From NCBI GenBank assembly GCA_029448655.1, contig JACCLO010000001.1:4464001-4528000 (forward strand): a stretch of 64,000 nucleotides of DNA, given 5' to 3'. This document shows positions 1 through 11,023 of the stretch, piece by piece. How positions within the stretch are numbered: position 1 is the first letter of the stretch; each line of letters starts with the position of its first letter. Under the pieces are notes generated by a model. It did not search any database, was not told the origin of the DNA, and saw only the letters and a list, made by a program, of their open reading frames with translations. The position numbers and the translations under genes are program-made. The stretch is from Wolfiporia cocos. Its lineage: Eukaryota > Basidiomycota > Agaricomycetes > Polyporales > Phaeolaceae.

Positions 1-1632
1 TGGACGTGGAAGTAGACCTTATCCGACGAGACAAGGATGAGGTCGGAAGGCAGCTGGTCGACGACTGCGTTCGGATGGAAAGTCGTCGAGACAGACATCA
101 TGGCGCTGCCACTGATGCGAGCACCATCCATCGGTGTCCCGACCTGAGGACGGTATCACTCAAGCGCGAAGGTTGTCAAACTATCAGTAAGGCTTACCGG
201 AGTCCTCGCCTGAGTGCTCATTCTATGGTCCGTCACTGTCGTATCGTCGTTGGCAGGCAAGTCGCCGAATCCAAATAGTAGCTGTGGACCGAAGTTGAAG
301 TGGTTCATTCGTGGGTGAGTGAGTGGAGGCGATGGCTAGATAGTACCAGAGTGATAGCCCATGTGTGCTGTTGACGTCCATACCGTTGTTTATATTTGCC
401 ATAACGCACCACGCGTCTTGTATCCGGCAGGGTTAGCAACCACCCTCGACGTGCACAATTGGCCTCCACCACCCGGGAACATGGCTCGGAAAATGCGCGC
501 TGACAGTTAATCACGGACAACAATCGTTTAAATGTTTTGAGCTAGAATAAAAGATGAAAATACCACCCCTATCCTCCGTCAATGGAAGGCAGATGATTCA
601 TGGACAGTAGCAGGTACTGGCGTGTACAAGCACAGAGACCGCTCTGAACAAGATGTGGGACGATGGGGCGGAACAACCGTGTGCCAGTGCTTCGTTACAC
701 CGGATCCTGCCCGATAACCTGAAAATTCATGAGAGCAGTACATGGGGCCACTCCACATGGTTGGCCCGACTCCATATGCTGATGGGAAACTTCATGACGG
801 GACCAAATTCTAGTCGTTTTGCTCTGCCGTTTCTTCCGCTATGGCCTACCGGCAAGACGGGCGCTCTTGCTCGGTATGTGATCGATTGATCTCTGGCTCC
901 TCTACGAGTTCGTCAGCGCATACCTTGGAAGGCTCGGTATCAAAAACGCCGACTTTCAGATGCATTCGATTTTCTACTGTCATGAAAGAGAATGTGGCCT
1001 GAGGCCCCCAAACCTGACAAGTGGACGAGAGAAGCGATGAAGGTATGCCACTTTCTGGCGTCGGCATGTAGCATCACGCACAATGACTGACTGAGATAAC
1101 CTATTGTTCGTTCAAACAGGCACACAATGATTGAATTTTCGCCGTCTGGACTGACCTGCTCCATTAGACGCGCATCGTACTGGACGCGCGCACGTGCGTC
1201 GATCATTGAGCGCTCCGTTCGGCCGATCCCGAAATTATTTAGTGCAAGCCATGGTTGAAATGCTTCGACACCTGCCTTACGACATGCCGCTGGTGATGCG
1301 CTAGTGCGCTATATACTATCACTGGCCCACATTTTCGCATGTCCCACAAAGCTTTGCCTGTATCTTCATGACACCAGGCCCAAATCTCTCGGAGTTTTTT
1401 TTAAATGATAGCTATGCATCTCTAGTATAAGATGTATTTTTTTGAACCTCTGAAAGTGCAATCTGCATGATACCGAAGCCCGTGAAGTATCGCAACAGCA
1501 ATGCAACGCATCACGGCATGCTGCTACCGGTGGCGACGAACGCGATCGCAGCCGCTACGACTCTGCGTGATGTACAGATCTATCCAAGCGAGCCTCAAAT
1601 TAACTGTGCTAGAATCAAGAGCTACATGCAAT
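1..1632. other. Flank without recognisable gene
   Basis: No reading frame here resembles a known family. Open stretches are under 90 codons, overlap each other on both strands and lack intron-like continuity. The stretch ends against the 3' end of the minus-strand transposase. I could not find terminal inverted repeats for that transposon here. Confidence 0.5.
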
Positions 1633-4010
1633 TCATCGTTGCGTACTAGGTCCGGGGGCCGGGTATGGTGTAGTATAATAATATGATGAGTATGAGTGGA
1701 ATCCGGCAACAACAGTTTGGTGACTGGGTGGGTACACATTCTCTTGGAATTGTAATGACCCATTGCTATGCTGAGCAGTTGTATTGTTCGACGTGACTAC
1801 ACAGAATGTGGGCGGGCCTGAATCAACTCGTTGACGCCTGGCGGGCGGCTGATTCTCGTCTGAGAACGGCGCGCTGCGCTTCTCACCGCCACGGGCCAGG
1901 AGAAGACCGCGGAACCGCTCGTTCTGTTGCAAGGCCGTATGCGAATCCAGGTGGGCTTTGATTGCATCTATGAGTGCCGCCTTTGTACCGTCAGTTGATA
2001 AATGTAATGCGGCCGCGATATCCTGCAGATCGGGTTTATTCTTTGACAGTAGGCTGCCGCTGAAGACCATCGTCTCGCTCTGCTCCTGTCTCCGTGCCAC
2101 TCGTGATGCTTCAGCTGCACATCGGCGTGCATCTAGCTTATCCTTCTCATGCTGCTTTGCCTGTCTCTCTACTTCCTGGGCCCTCCATGTTTCCAGACCC
2201 TCACCAGATGTAAAACATCTTGAATCTGTGACCACTACGCGGCCTTTTCCCTTTCGCGAGGCCTTCATGTTCAACTTCTTCTGTAGTGCCTCGATCTCCA
2301 TTGCAGCCATCTGGCAGTGAACCTCTGCCTTCTCTAGCCTGTCCTTTAAGGCGGCATTCTCGTGAGTGAGGTCGTTCACTGTATTCTGGAGAGTTTGACG
2401 ATCTGCTGTTTTAGGATGTGCGATCGCCCCGGAGGGACCGCTATGCGAGCAATGTGTATCGATGGGATTGTAGAAAAATGGAGGAGGGGCTGCCACAACC
2501 TGTGATGCTCCAAGAGGTTCCTGAGTGCGTGCATGCGGAAGCGCGGTTATGGGACCGCTTTCGAGAGTGACCATAGGTTCGAGTGTGGTACGTGCCGTCA
2601 AGTTTTCTTCAACCATCTCATCGTCTGTTTCCAAATCCCAGGTGCCATCGTCGCCACTATCGTCACTATCGCCTTCATCGTCTGACTCGTCTTCATGCTG
2701 GCCTTGTTCTGATTGGCGATTGGGGTCATATGACCGGTAGCTGGCTGGTGGCGTAAAAATTTTCGGTGAGGATAGGATGATGGAACATGTGCAGAAGTAG
2801 ATGAGGATGCACTCGGAGCAAAGTCATGGTGTGTGAATATGTTTGGATTGAAAGGAGCCATACCGCATCTTCGAAACGCGGCTTGTATCAATTCCGGTCG
2901 AACTGATGCTTCTCGCGCAGACATGTATTCACGAACAAAGTCTTGGCGACAAATCTCTTCCCCTGTCTCATCAAGAACATCATCGCAACGCTCCTGCCAT
3001 TTTCGCTGCAAAGGCCCAAAGACACCAACATCAAGTGGCTGGAGTTTATGTGTCGTGTGAGGGGGGAGGCAGAACAAATGGATGTTATTTGCAATGGCGA
3101 GCTCAACCATACGCTTCGTTGTATGTGACCCATGACCATCGTATATGAGCAGAATTGGGGCACCACTTGTATTGCGAGCCTGAGCCTGGGGAATGAATGT
3201 CTTCTCAAACCACTCTGTGCAGAGAAAATCATCCGTCCATCCATTTGGAGACATTCCAACGCTAATGAGATATATTAGATGCTAGCTCTGTTGATTGTGA
3301 ACAAGTACTTGCCAGATATTGGGATCGACTTCAAACCACTCTTTGTGAAACCTCTTTCCAGAGAAGATGAATCCAGGCTTGAGGCTTGCCCCGTCAGCAC
3401 ATACGCATTCAATGATGGTCACGAGCTCCAGATTGGGGCTACGGATCTTGTACTTTGGCCGGCGATCTCTCGGTATGAAATACTTGAGCACCGTGACCTT
3501 TCGCCCACCACCCCGCTGAACTCCTTTCTCATCCATGTTATAGACATTTGACCAAGGTATCCCAAGCTCGTCAAGAACCTTCTGAAGCAACTCAAAATGG
3601 CGTGTCACAGTTGCTGCATTGAATGCCTGCGCACGCTTCGGATCAAGTCCTGATGGCTTCCCAAGACGAATGTCCGGGTGGCGGCTAAGGAAACCACGCA
3701 TCCATTTCCTCGAAGGCCGACGACTGCGATTAAGCAGGCGTTGAACCTTTTTGGTAACAGTGCGTTTACTTAGAGGGTGGCCAGTATCACTAAGGTGTTT
3801 GAGCCAGTCAGTAAAGGCTTGCTCCTGACTATGAGTGAGAAGCTGCCTATTCTGTTGTGCAGCGTTACGAGGTCTTGTACATCCACGAAGCCGACGAAGA
3901 AGAGTGTGATGAGAAACAGAGAATTGAAAGGCGACAGCCTTGATATTCTGAGCCCCAGTAGATTGTATATGATGAATAGCATTCTGGATGTGCTCTTCGA
4001 TGTTGGGCAT
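1633..4010 (-). CDS. pogo/Fot1-like (Tc1/mariner) DDE transposase, broken or spliced
   Basis: Predicted cut-and-paste transposase. The N-terminal exon (ATG at 4010 down to 3313) has a helix-turn-helix/CENP-B type DNA-binding region (SVSHHTLLRRL) followed by the first catalytic Asp in YNMDEKG. After a short intron the second exon supplies the second Asp (LLIYDGHGSH) and the third (LQPLDVGVFGPLQRKW), which together make the DDE_1 triad. The C-terminal third is in another frame (2634 to 1633). It is acidic, then has a coiled coil (HENAALKDRLEKAEVH) and a basic Ser/Pro-rich tail. The frame change near 2700-2790 is either a small intron or a frameshift; I could not decide. The triad residues are present, but integrity is uncertain and no inverted repeats were found. 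The first 27 bases of the open frame lack ATG, so the start was set at 4010. Confidence 0.8.
3262..3312 (-). other. Probable 51-bp GC-AG intron in transposase
   Basis: The two transposase exons join in frame only if the intron begins with GCAAGT (3312 downward) and ends at TAG (3262). A CTAAT branch-like motif lies about 10 bases before the 3' end. The GT two bases further in would put the second exon out of frame. GC-AG introns with GCAAGT donors are a known minor class. Confidence 0.55.
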
Positions 4011-5030
4011 TGTCCCTCGACTGCTCCAGGATGACAACTGCCAGCGCGATTGATTCAGACCTCATCTTGTCTGATCCAATACTGCTACAGCCGGTCGCGG
4101 TCGGCATCACCATGCCATGATCAGCGGGAAGCTGAGTTCAAATTTGCCGAGTGAGGATGTGGCTGATGTCACGCTTCGACTGCAATCTGCCTCTGTATAA
4201 TGAGAGAGTGCATATTTCGCCTCGGAAAATTATATTTTAGGTCTCAGGTATAGTGAGAAGACTCCATGTGATTTTGGAAGGATTTCGTCAAGGTGAAGAC
4301 CGAGCCGAAGCCCATCAATACCTCTGATCGTCTATTTTTGACATTGTTCATTTTTTTCTCCTCGTCTACTAAAGTTTTTAAAGTTCTGACTTGACACAAT
4401 TGTGTGGATTGTAATACGATCATAGTGTACAAATTCTCATAATTTTTGAATTAGAGGGAGTGGAGCTAGAGGCGAAGTTGCATTGCTGTTGCGATTGCAT
4501 ATGTGGGCCAGTGATAGTACCACGGGAGTCACCTAGGCGTCGCCACGCCTCTTACCATATCAGGTGACACCTTACAGTAGATTAGATTAGATTATCCATG
4601 AACATATCAGCCCGGTAGCTACATAATCATATCACATGGCTACCTTACATAACTACGCACAGACCTACTTACATTAGGGCTAGTACATAATGTATATATA
4701 CTGTCAATGCTAAGGTCTATGCCTTAGCTCTATCAATTTGTCCTGTTATAGAACATTTGGGACATCCCCAGGGGGTTGTTTCCTGGGATTACAGGGTACA
4801 TCAACCTTTGCATGGACACCCTTTTCCCTAGCACCCACCTCAGTGTCGCCCACCACCACCACTGCGTGAAACGGGCGATTCTCTGGCGCCCAGAATCTCG
4901 TCAGAATCGACGGATTCTGAGCGGATTCTGAGCAAACTCTAACAAAAATCTGGGGCCCCAGAATCTCGCCAGAATGATGACATTTTTGGCATGTTTCGGG
5001 GAGGTTTTGGGCTAGGTTCTGATGTGATTC
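4011..5030. other. Intergenic, AT-rich then CAGAATC-rich
   Basis: No gene is visible. 4870-4990 contains many copies of CAGAATC and its complement GATTCTG in both orientations, like the stretch around 7840-7970. This suggests remnants of a shared small repeat family. Confidence 0.4.
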
Positions 5031-5179
5031 TATCACGTGCTGGTGTGGACCCAATACAATTCTCCAGCCGTAATGCAATAACCATTGCACCAAAAGGGCA
5101 CAATGCCAACTCTGTTGGCATCGGTGGGTCTCAGTACTTAAGCTATTACGGCACATGGTCGTGACGTGCTCGTGACATC
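5031..5179 (-). repeat. LTR fragment with tRNA-like boxes, copy 1
   Basis: 149 bp, nearly identical to 5364-5512. The right end GTGACA is followed by TCACCTCCCC, the complement of a purine-rich tract. This is how the minus-strand LTR elements of this window end, so it looks like the start of a minus-strand 3' LTR. On the minus strand it carries an RNA polymerase III A-box-like motif (GGTGCAATGGTTATTGC). Confidence 0.5.
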
Positions 5180-5363
5180 ACCTCCCCTTCTAGTTTCATC
5201 GTCCCGATGAAAGACCATGGGCTGGGGCCCTCAGGTTGGAGCCTCCCAGCGAATCCTCCCGCGCTTAAGCACACCCCCCGGAAGCGCTCGGTAAATCCGC
5301 CCGAGATTCCTCAGCCTTGGTTCGAGAGGGGTTCGAACCGTCGACCGGGTAGAGTTGGCATTA
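5180..5363 (-). other. Residual internal region with B-box-like motif
   Basis: This lies between two LTR-fragment copies. The end next to copy 1 is polypurine-like on the minus strand. The end next to copy 2 has GGTTCGAACC, a perfect B-box core, on the minus strand. It may be the remains of a tiny LTR element or a tRNA-derived SINE head. Confidence 0.35.
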
Positions 5364-5512
5364 TATCACGTGCTGGTGTGGACCCAATACAATTCTCCAG
5401 CCGTAATGCAATAACCATTGCACCAAAAGGGCACAATGCCAACTCTGTTGGCATCGGTGGGTCTCAGTACTTAAGCTATTACGGCACATGGTCGTGACGT
5501 GCTCGTGACATC
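5364..5512 (-). repeat. LTR fragment with tRNA-like boxes, copy 2
   Basis: Second copy of the 149-bp repeat at 5031-5179. Its minus-strand A box (GGTGCAATGGTTATTGC) lies upstream of the minus-strand B box GGTTCGAACC at about 5332-5341. The pair together resembles a tRNA-derived promoter. Confidence 0.5.
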
Positions 5513-5514
5513 TA

Positions 5515-6563
5515 TGACACAAGCGCAACCTTAAGACACACACCGGGGGAAGGTGGGTCGCATGAAAGCGCCTTCCTGGTCCGGGCATCTCAAGGCACAA
5601 AAGGCCAAGACAAGTCTGAGGTTTACGCTCAAGACTGTCCGGCATATATACTCCTAATCTATTTGTACATGTTTGTGTACGGTGGCTCAGAGGCCTCTAC
5701 GTACTGGTATCTAACTGGCTATGAGCTATGTGCCGGTAATGGCATCGGAGCGCTGATGTCCATGGCGACGTAGCGTATAAGGGGCGGATCAGTAGAGTAG
5801 CCAATCTATCGGGTTCGATCAGTGGTTCTCGTCGATCGTGGGTGCGCCGGTAATGGCGGGGTTCTAAGTCCGTGATCGGGCGTGGTCTGCCACGATCGGG
5901 TATGCGACCGGTGTTCCTCGTTGGTCGGGTGCATGCCAGTAATGGCGGGACGACCGTTGGTTCATCGGTCAGGGTTCTGCCGTCCCACGGGCAGGAATCT
6001 ATACAGGGTGTGGTCAGAGGACGCGTCAGGGGCCTCTGTTCCCGAAGTTACGGTACTGAGGGTCGATCGTTCACGGCCCGGGTTCCCAGAGGTCGTGGTA
6101 CTGGAGGGAAGCCGTAGCGTGGACTCGTAGACTAGGTCTATTGCCTGTAATGGGGAGTGTCCGTGCGGTGGGGACGCGGGGCGTTAGGTTTAGTATTCTG
6201 GGTCACGTGCGAGTGTAGACCGTGCCCCTAGTCGGCGTATAGCGTAGTGTGCGATGGGTAGCCTTTAGTTGTACAAGGTGTACCTGTCGTGCTATCGTAG
6301 CCTGTTGGGCTCTAGGGGCCGGCTCGTGACTCCGGGGTTTAGGGACTAGGCAGCGTATGTCTTGCTGCCGGGACTTGGACTGAGTTTAGGGTTAGACTGC
6401 TGGTGGCCTGCTAGTGCCCGTAGTGTCCTGTATAGCGGAGGGCTTCTACTAGCGTTGCCGTGGGATTCCAGCTGGGCTCGGATAGAGTGCTGTAGCCTGC
6501 ATATGGCGTGAATGGGGTGTCAACCTAGGATGTTCTACTAGGCTTTGAAATTGGCTTGTGACA
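5515..6563 (-). mobile_element. Solo LTR of the TGTCAC..GTGTCA superfamily, reversed
   Basis: The boundaries TGACACAAGC (left) and GGCTTGTGACA (right) are inverted, as in the other LTRs here. It holds several GCCGGTAATGGC-like motifs typical of the Gypsy LTRs in this window (5731, 5848, 5933). A minus-strand TATATA near 5645 is followed by a stem-loop. The flanks do not repeat, so the insertion may have been rearranged. Confidence 0.6.
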
Positions 6564-7870
6564 GATTCTGAACACCCAGAACACGGTCTGACAAGAAAAT
6601 GACTATGACAAGTGTCCGGAGGTGCATATTATGTAATCTACAGATCATATTTGTCCACTTTTGGATCCTGGGCAGGTCAGGGCTCATATAATATTGGATC
6701 CTGGGCAGGTCAGGGCTCATATAATAATGATTGTGGATATACAGGAATGCTCAATCGTACTGAAGCAATCTTGAATGTATCGAAAGCAGGAGAACATAGT
6801 AACGAAGCAGCCGGATCCCTTACAACTTGATACTTCTGTTCTCCCGCACCTCTGCCGGTACCCTACAGTCTATGTTTTGTGACTGGACGCGCCTTCCTGT
6901 TCGTCCGGTGCATGTGCCGTCTGGAGCCTGTACGCAGATAACAACATCAGTAAGCACCGACACAACATTCACTGCCCGACGTGCCATAGTATCGACGCCT
7001 CTGAGTTCTCGTGCAAAGTGGCTGTATGCGCCATACTCCTCTTGAAGATGCAAGTCAGCCAAAGTAATAATGATCACAATAGCTTACCTGGTATGTGATG
7101 CTGCACTAATGCTGTGCTTGTTGGAAGTGCACACGTGTCGAGCGCGGCGCATGGTACAATCTCGTCGCCATAGTGCGGAAGGTGAATGCGCGTGCCGGCA
7201 GTCAGTCGGGTACGGCGGGATTGGAACTCATACGGTGGGCATCTGGTATGGATATGGGCATGTGAGTCTGAAAGCGAATACATACGGGGTGCACGTACTG
7301 GCACACGTCCGCTTTACTGGGTGGGCAGTGAGGTGCAGCCATGGTATGGTGCGACCCGACTTTCTATGCCGGATCGATTGTCTGATGTCTATGGTATGAA
7401 TGAGCCGTTACCATTGATGTAGAGAAGAATGATCGCTGCTGACTCTTCTGTATGCTGCATCAACTTCGAGAACTCGACGCTATGGCATGACGGCCGTTAA
7501 TTAACCAAGGCTAGGGGTGGCTACCGATGAGAAATACATGTCGGTGCATATAAAGATTGTGTACTCATCTATACACATGATACATGTTGCATTCCGCAAG
7601 ACTGCCACATCCACTGACAGAGGAGAGGGACTTGGAGGAGGAGGAAGGGATCAAAGGATGTAGGCTGAAGACAAGTTGGAGTCTTCACCTTCGGTTTATG
7701 ACATCAGCAGTAGCCAGTTGCAGTCAAATAAGGTTAGCATATATAGCTCCTTATAATCGTGTCATTGGACTTGGCGCAAAATATCATGTATTTACATAAT
7801 CTAATAACCTTATAATGGCATAGTCTTTTGACAGGTAGTCAGGAATCTGTCAGGAATCTGTCAGAAATAT
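6564..7870. other. No recognisable gene
   Basis: Several overlapping short open frames sit on both strands and none resembles a known family. The stretch contains a 2 x 33-bp tandem repeat and otherwise nothing I can name. Confidence 0.4.
6661..6726. repeat. Tandem duplication, 2 x 33 bp
   Basis: Two adjacent identical 33-bp units begin TTGGATCCTGGGCAGG and end CTCATATAATA. Confidence 0.85.
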
Positions 7871-7930
7871 GCAGATTCTGAAGGGATTCTGATGCTCCTA
7901 GCATCTGCCCAGAATCCCTTCAGAATCTGC
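7871..7930. repeat. Perfect 21-bp inverted repeat (hairpin)
   Basis: Arm 7871-7891 (GCAGATTCTGAAGGGATTCTG) is the exact complement of 7910-7930. The stem continues as ATGCT/AGCAT around a CCT loop, leaving CTGCC as a bulge on one side. It is embedded in more CAGAATC motifs, so it is likely a foldback element or MITE remnant. Confidence 0.75.
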
Positions 7931-8246
7931 CCAGAATTGGTGATTCCAACGAGATTCTGAGGTGTCAGAAAACCGGCGGCTTCACGCAGTGCACATGCCT
8001 GACACAGTAAATAGCACCTGAGGGTAGGCACACACTTACATATGCTCACTTACAGTCACTTTCCACGTTACCTGTTACGTTACAGGTAGTTACAGTTGGC
8101 AGTGCCTTTAGTCTACTGTGCACAGACCAGTACTTTAGGGCAGCCATTACTGGCATTAACAACATGTATATAAGGAATGGTGATGAGGTCTTACAAACCT
8201 CATCTTTAGGATTCTCAGCAACTGGGCTAGGCCCCTTTCTTGCATT

Positions 8247-8737
8247 TGTCACAGATTTCTGTGGCATGTTTTTAATGTATTACCCCCTCCCTGGCTCGAA
8301 CCCAGGAGCTCACGTTCTAGTAGTCACATGACCAGTGCAGCGTAGTGTAGCGGTATAACACAACCTGTCCATCAGGACATACAGTCACGTGATCCCCTAC
8401 TTACATAATACATAGGCGTGACCTTTAGGGGCGCGCACAGACCATGCCATTAGGGCAGGCCCTTCATTAGGTAGCGGCCGGTCTCCATGTATATAAAGTA
8501 GACGTCTGAGGTCTTACAACCTCAGACTGATCAATCTCGACAATGGATGTGTAACCTCATCTCATACTGCGTGCTAGACTGGGACTGCCTCTGGTGACTA
8601 CGCCGTCACTATGCCTTAGACTCTCTATCTTGGAGTCTACCTAGTCAGCCCATGCGACGTTACCTCGTCGTCAACACCTTCAACGTTAGTAGAAGGGGTT
8701 AGGGCATAAACATGTACGTATGACACATTCTGTGTCA
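8247..8737 (+). repeat. 5' LTR (491 bp)
   Basis: Left LTR of the small element. TATA is at about 8489-8496. A stem-loop follows with arms GTCTGAGGT 8504-8512 and ACCTCAGAC 8519-8527 around a CTTACA loop. The first quarter has an antisense B-box-like motif (CTGGCTCGAACCCAG). Confidence 0.9.
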
Positions 8738-9533
8738 TATTGATCAGTCTACTTTACCAACCCCCCTTGGTGCGCTCTGCGCCTTGGGGCCTTGGGTTTC
8801 CCACTCTGTAGGACAGACGACGCGGCGAGGGCACCTCCTTGAAGAGGAGGTCGGCATGAACTCGCCTGCCCCCCATACAAGCGTTGTCATGGTTACCACT
8901 TGCACGACACGCCCGGAGTCTCCTGTCAAGGAGCACGGTCGAAGCGACGTCGGCGGCGGTATGCCCTGTCCCTCTAGAGGAGTGGAAGAACAAAAGCCCG
9001 CCCTCGCTGTTGAGCGATAGCAGGACACGACGGTGCGCTGAAAAGCGTACGTCCTGGGCGGCACAACCATCCATAGACCAGTGGGTATGTGAAGCGCTTC
9101 GGCGTAACCCCACACTCGACACGGTCAGTCCACATGGACGACGAACGACATAGTTCAACATAACCACCAACCAACATCCGTACCCCCCAGAGCGGGCCAC
9201 TATCAGTAAATACAACCACGTCATTCACGTCTTAGAACCCTAGCAACGCGTCGTGAGGTTGCCTGCGAAGGCCTCTCACTGGTGACGATGAGCCTGGTCC
9301 CTTGTGTGAGCCCAGATGGGACATTGCGCTTGGGTTCCAAATGAGCAGCTCACCACTAAGTCATGCATCTCAACGGCGCTGCCAAGCGATGCAATGCGAA
9401 GGCGAGAGGATGCTGAACATGGGTTTCCCCCTGTGGAGTTTTACAGGATATTAGTCGAAGCGTACAGGATTGCCGTCAGGCAGGATTGGGAGTTAGTCCT
9501 TCAGCGAGGACGCTGAGCATGAAGCGGAGGTAA
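8738..9533 (+). other. Non-coding interior / leader
   Basis: There is no coding frame that fits a retroelement protein. The first part resembles the leaders of the other TGTCAC elements (CTTGGGTTTCCCACTCTGTAGG). It contains a strong hairpin ACCTCC..GGAGGT (about 8835-8853) and another, CTCCTGTCAAGGAG, near 8920. Confidence 0.7.
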
Positions 9534-10024
9534 TGTCACAGATTTCTGTGGCATGTTTTTAATGTATTACCCCCTCCCTGGCTCGAACCCAGGAGCTCAC
9601 GTTCTAGTAGTCACATGACCAGTGCAGCGTAGTGTAGCGGTATAACACAACCTGTCCGTCAGGACATACAGTCACGTGATCCCCTACTTACATAATACAT
9701 AGGCGTGACCTTTAGGGGCGCGCACAGACCATGCCATTAGGGCAGGCCCTTCATTAGGTAGCGGCCGGTCTCCATGTATATAAAGTAGACGTCTGAGGTC
9801 TTACAACCTCAGACTGATCAATCTCGACAATGGATGTGTAACCTCATCTCATACTGCGTGCTAGACTGGGACTGCCTCTGGTGACTACGCCGTCACTATG
9901 CCTTAGACTCTCTATCTTGGAGTCTACCTAGTCAGCCCATGCGACGTTACCTCGTCGTCAACACCTTCAACGTTAGTAGAAGGGGTTAGGGCATAAACAT
10001 GTACGTATGACACATTCTGTGTCA
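9534..10024 (+). repeat. 3' LTR (491 bp)
   Basis: Right LTR, same length and almost identical to 8247-8737. It has the same TATA plus stem-loop. Confidence 0.9.
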
Positions 10025-10511
10025 GCATTGTTGCGTGCGACTGCATCCGCCACCTCTCTTCTCTTGACTGCTAGTCTGGTGTCTCGACACTTAGGGTTGG
10101 ATCCCCTCTGGTCGCTCTACACCACCTCAAGACTGTGTCATTTCAGGTCGTAAAGGATCCCCGGCTGGGCCGGTCCCACAGCCTGTAAGTCTGTGTCATG
10201 TCCATGGGGTATGTCCCTGGACTTGTAACCTGAACTCTCTCTGAATGCTCCTGAACTCACCCACCAGCATACTCTATTTCTACTATCTTACTAGACTGAG
10301 GTACCTCTTATTAACAACCTCAGCTATAGTCTTAGGAGTGGGGATTGCACATAGGGGGTCGACATGTAAAGGTTGTGAGTTTCCGTGTCACAGCACTGGC
10401 ACCTCTAAGCTGTAGCAATTGCCATATCTGTTACATCATTGTGTGCCTAACACCTAAACAGTAGATTCAACCCTAAAACCATGATGAAACCCTAAATCTT
10501 TGTCTTGGTGG

Positions 10512-11018
10512 TGTTGCAGTTTCCTCTGCTGACATATTGTGAGGGTCCTGGCTTGATCCCACGTCTCTACACCTCCCCTTAGGCTCGCTAACCCCTTCGT
10601 CACTACGCCCTCCCCTGCCTGATGGAACGTGACCGGTAGATAGATTAGATTGAATACTTGACTGATAGTAGTGGCGCCCTGGCATCGCCCCCTTACTTAG
10701 TCAGCACCTCACATGACACTGTTCCCACCATGCGCACAGACCACCCCCTTTAGGGTATGCCCGGTAGTCTCTAGTGTAGCGGACCCGTCATGTATAAGTA
10801 GTAGCGTCTGAGGTCTTATCACCCTCAGACCTATTAATGTCAGTTGGGCGCGTGTGCCCTCTTTCATAACTCTTCCTTGTCTGCCCGCGCGACGTCTCCT
10901 CCGTCTTATACCTGCTAGTCTGGTAGTCGCCCCCCTTAGTGTTGCGGCTATAGACGACGCTAGGTCCCTTAGAGACAAGACCAGCGGTTGGGTTGGACAC
11001 AGAGTTAAGTCTGTGTCA
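10512..11018 (+). mobile_element. Solo LTR, TSD GGTGG
   Basis: 507 bp, TGTTGCAG..CTGTGTCA, flanked by GGTGG at 10507-10511 and 11019-11023. It contains the GCGCACAGACC..TTTAGGG box, ATGTATAAG and a stem-loop (GTCTGAGG 10806-10813 with CCTCAGAC 10823-10830). Confidence 0.85.
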
Positions 11019-11023
11019 GGTGG

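Larger units (their letters stand above)
8247..10024 (+). mobile_element. Complete non-coding LTR retroelement (1778 bp)
   Basis: Two 491-bp LTRs flank 796 bp of non-coding interior. The ends are TGTCACAG..CTGTGTCA. The target duplication is GCATT at 8242-8246 and 10025-10029. A polypurine tract GAAGCGGAGGTAA (9521-9533) precedes the right LTR. The interior has no plausible protein but shares its start with the leaders of the elements at 16597-26461 and 38147-44214. It must be mobilised in trans. I saw one LTR difference (CCATC against CCGTC in the first third), so it is young. Confidence 0.9.
8050..10140 (+). mobile_element. Older LTR fragment split by the 8247-10024 element
   Basis: The flanks of the small LTR element read as two parts of one older LTR. 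8050-8246 has the GCACAGACC..TTTAGGG box, GCCATTACTGGC, ATGTATATAAGG and a stem-loop (arms GATGAGGT 8182-8189 and ACCTCATC 8197-8204). The part after 10029 has the usual CTGCTAGTCTGG stretch and ends GACTGTGTCA near 10140. The left end was not found. Confidence 0.55.

Noticed and set aside
5031..5512. Simple tandem duplication of host DNA
   Set aside because: The polypurine-like tract next to the GTGACA end fits LTR debris better, though this stays uncertain.
8281..8400. Possible genuine tRNA gene (GCTCGAACCC and TAGTGTAGCGG motifs)
   Set aside because: The two box-like motifs are in opposite orientations and no cloverleaf forms. It is repeated in each LTR, so it is LTR sequence.
8754..9224. 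156- and 123-codon minus-strand frames in the small LTR element
   Set aside because: They overlap each other in several frames, run into LTR sequence and resemble no family. The GC-rich interior explains their length.
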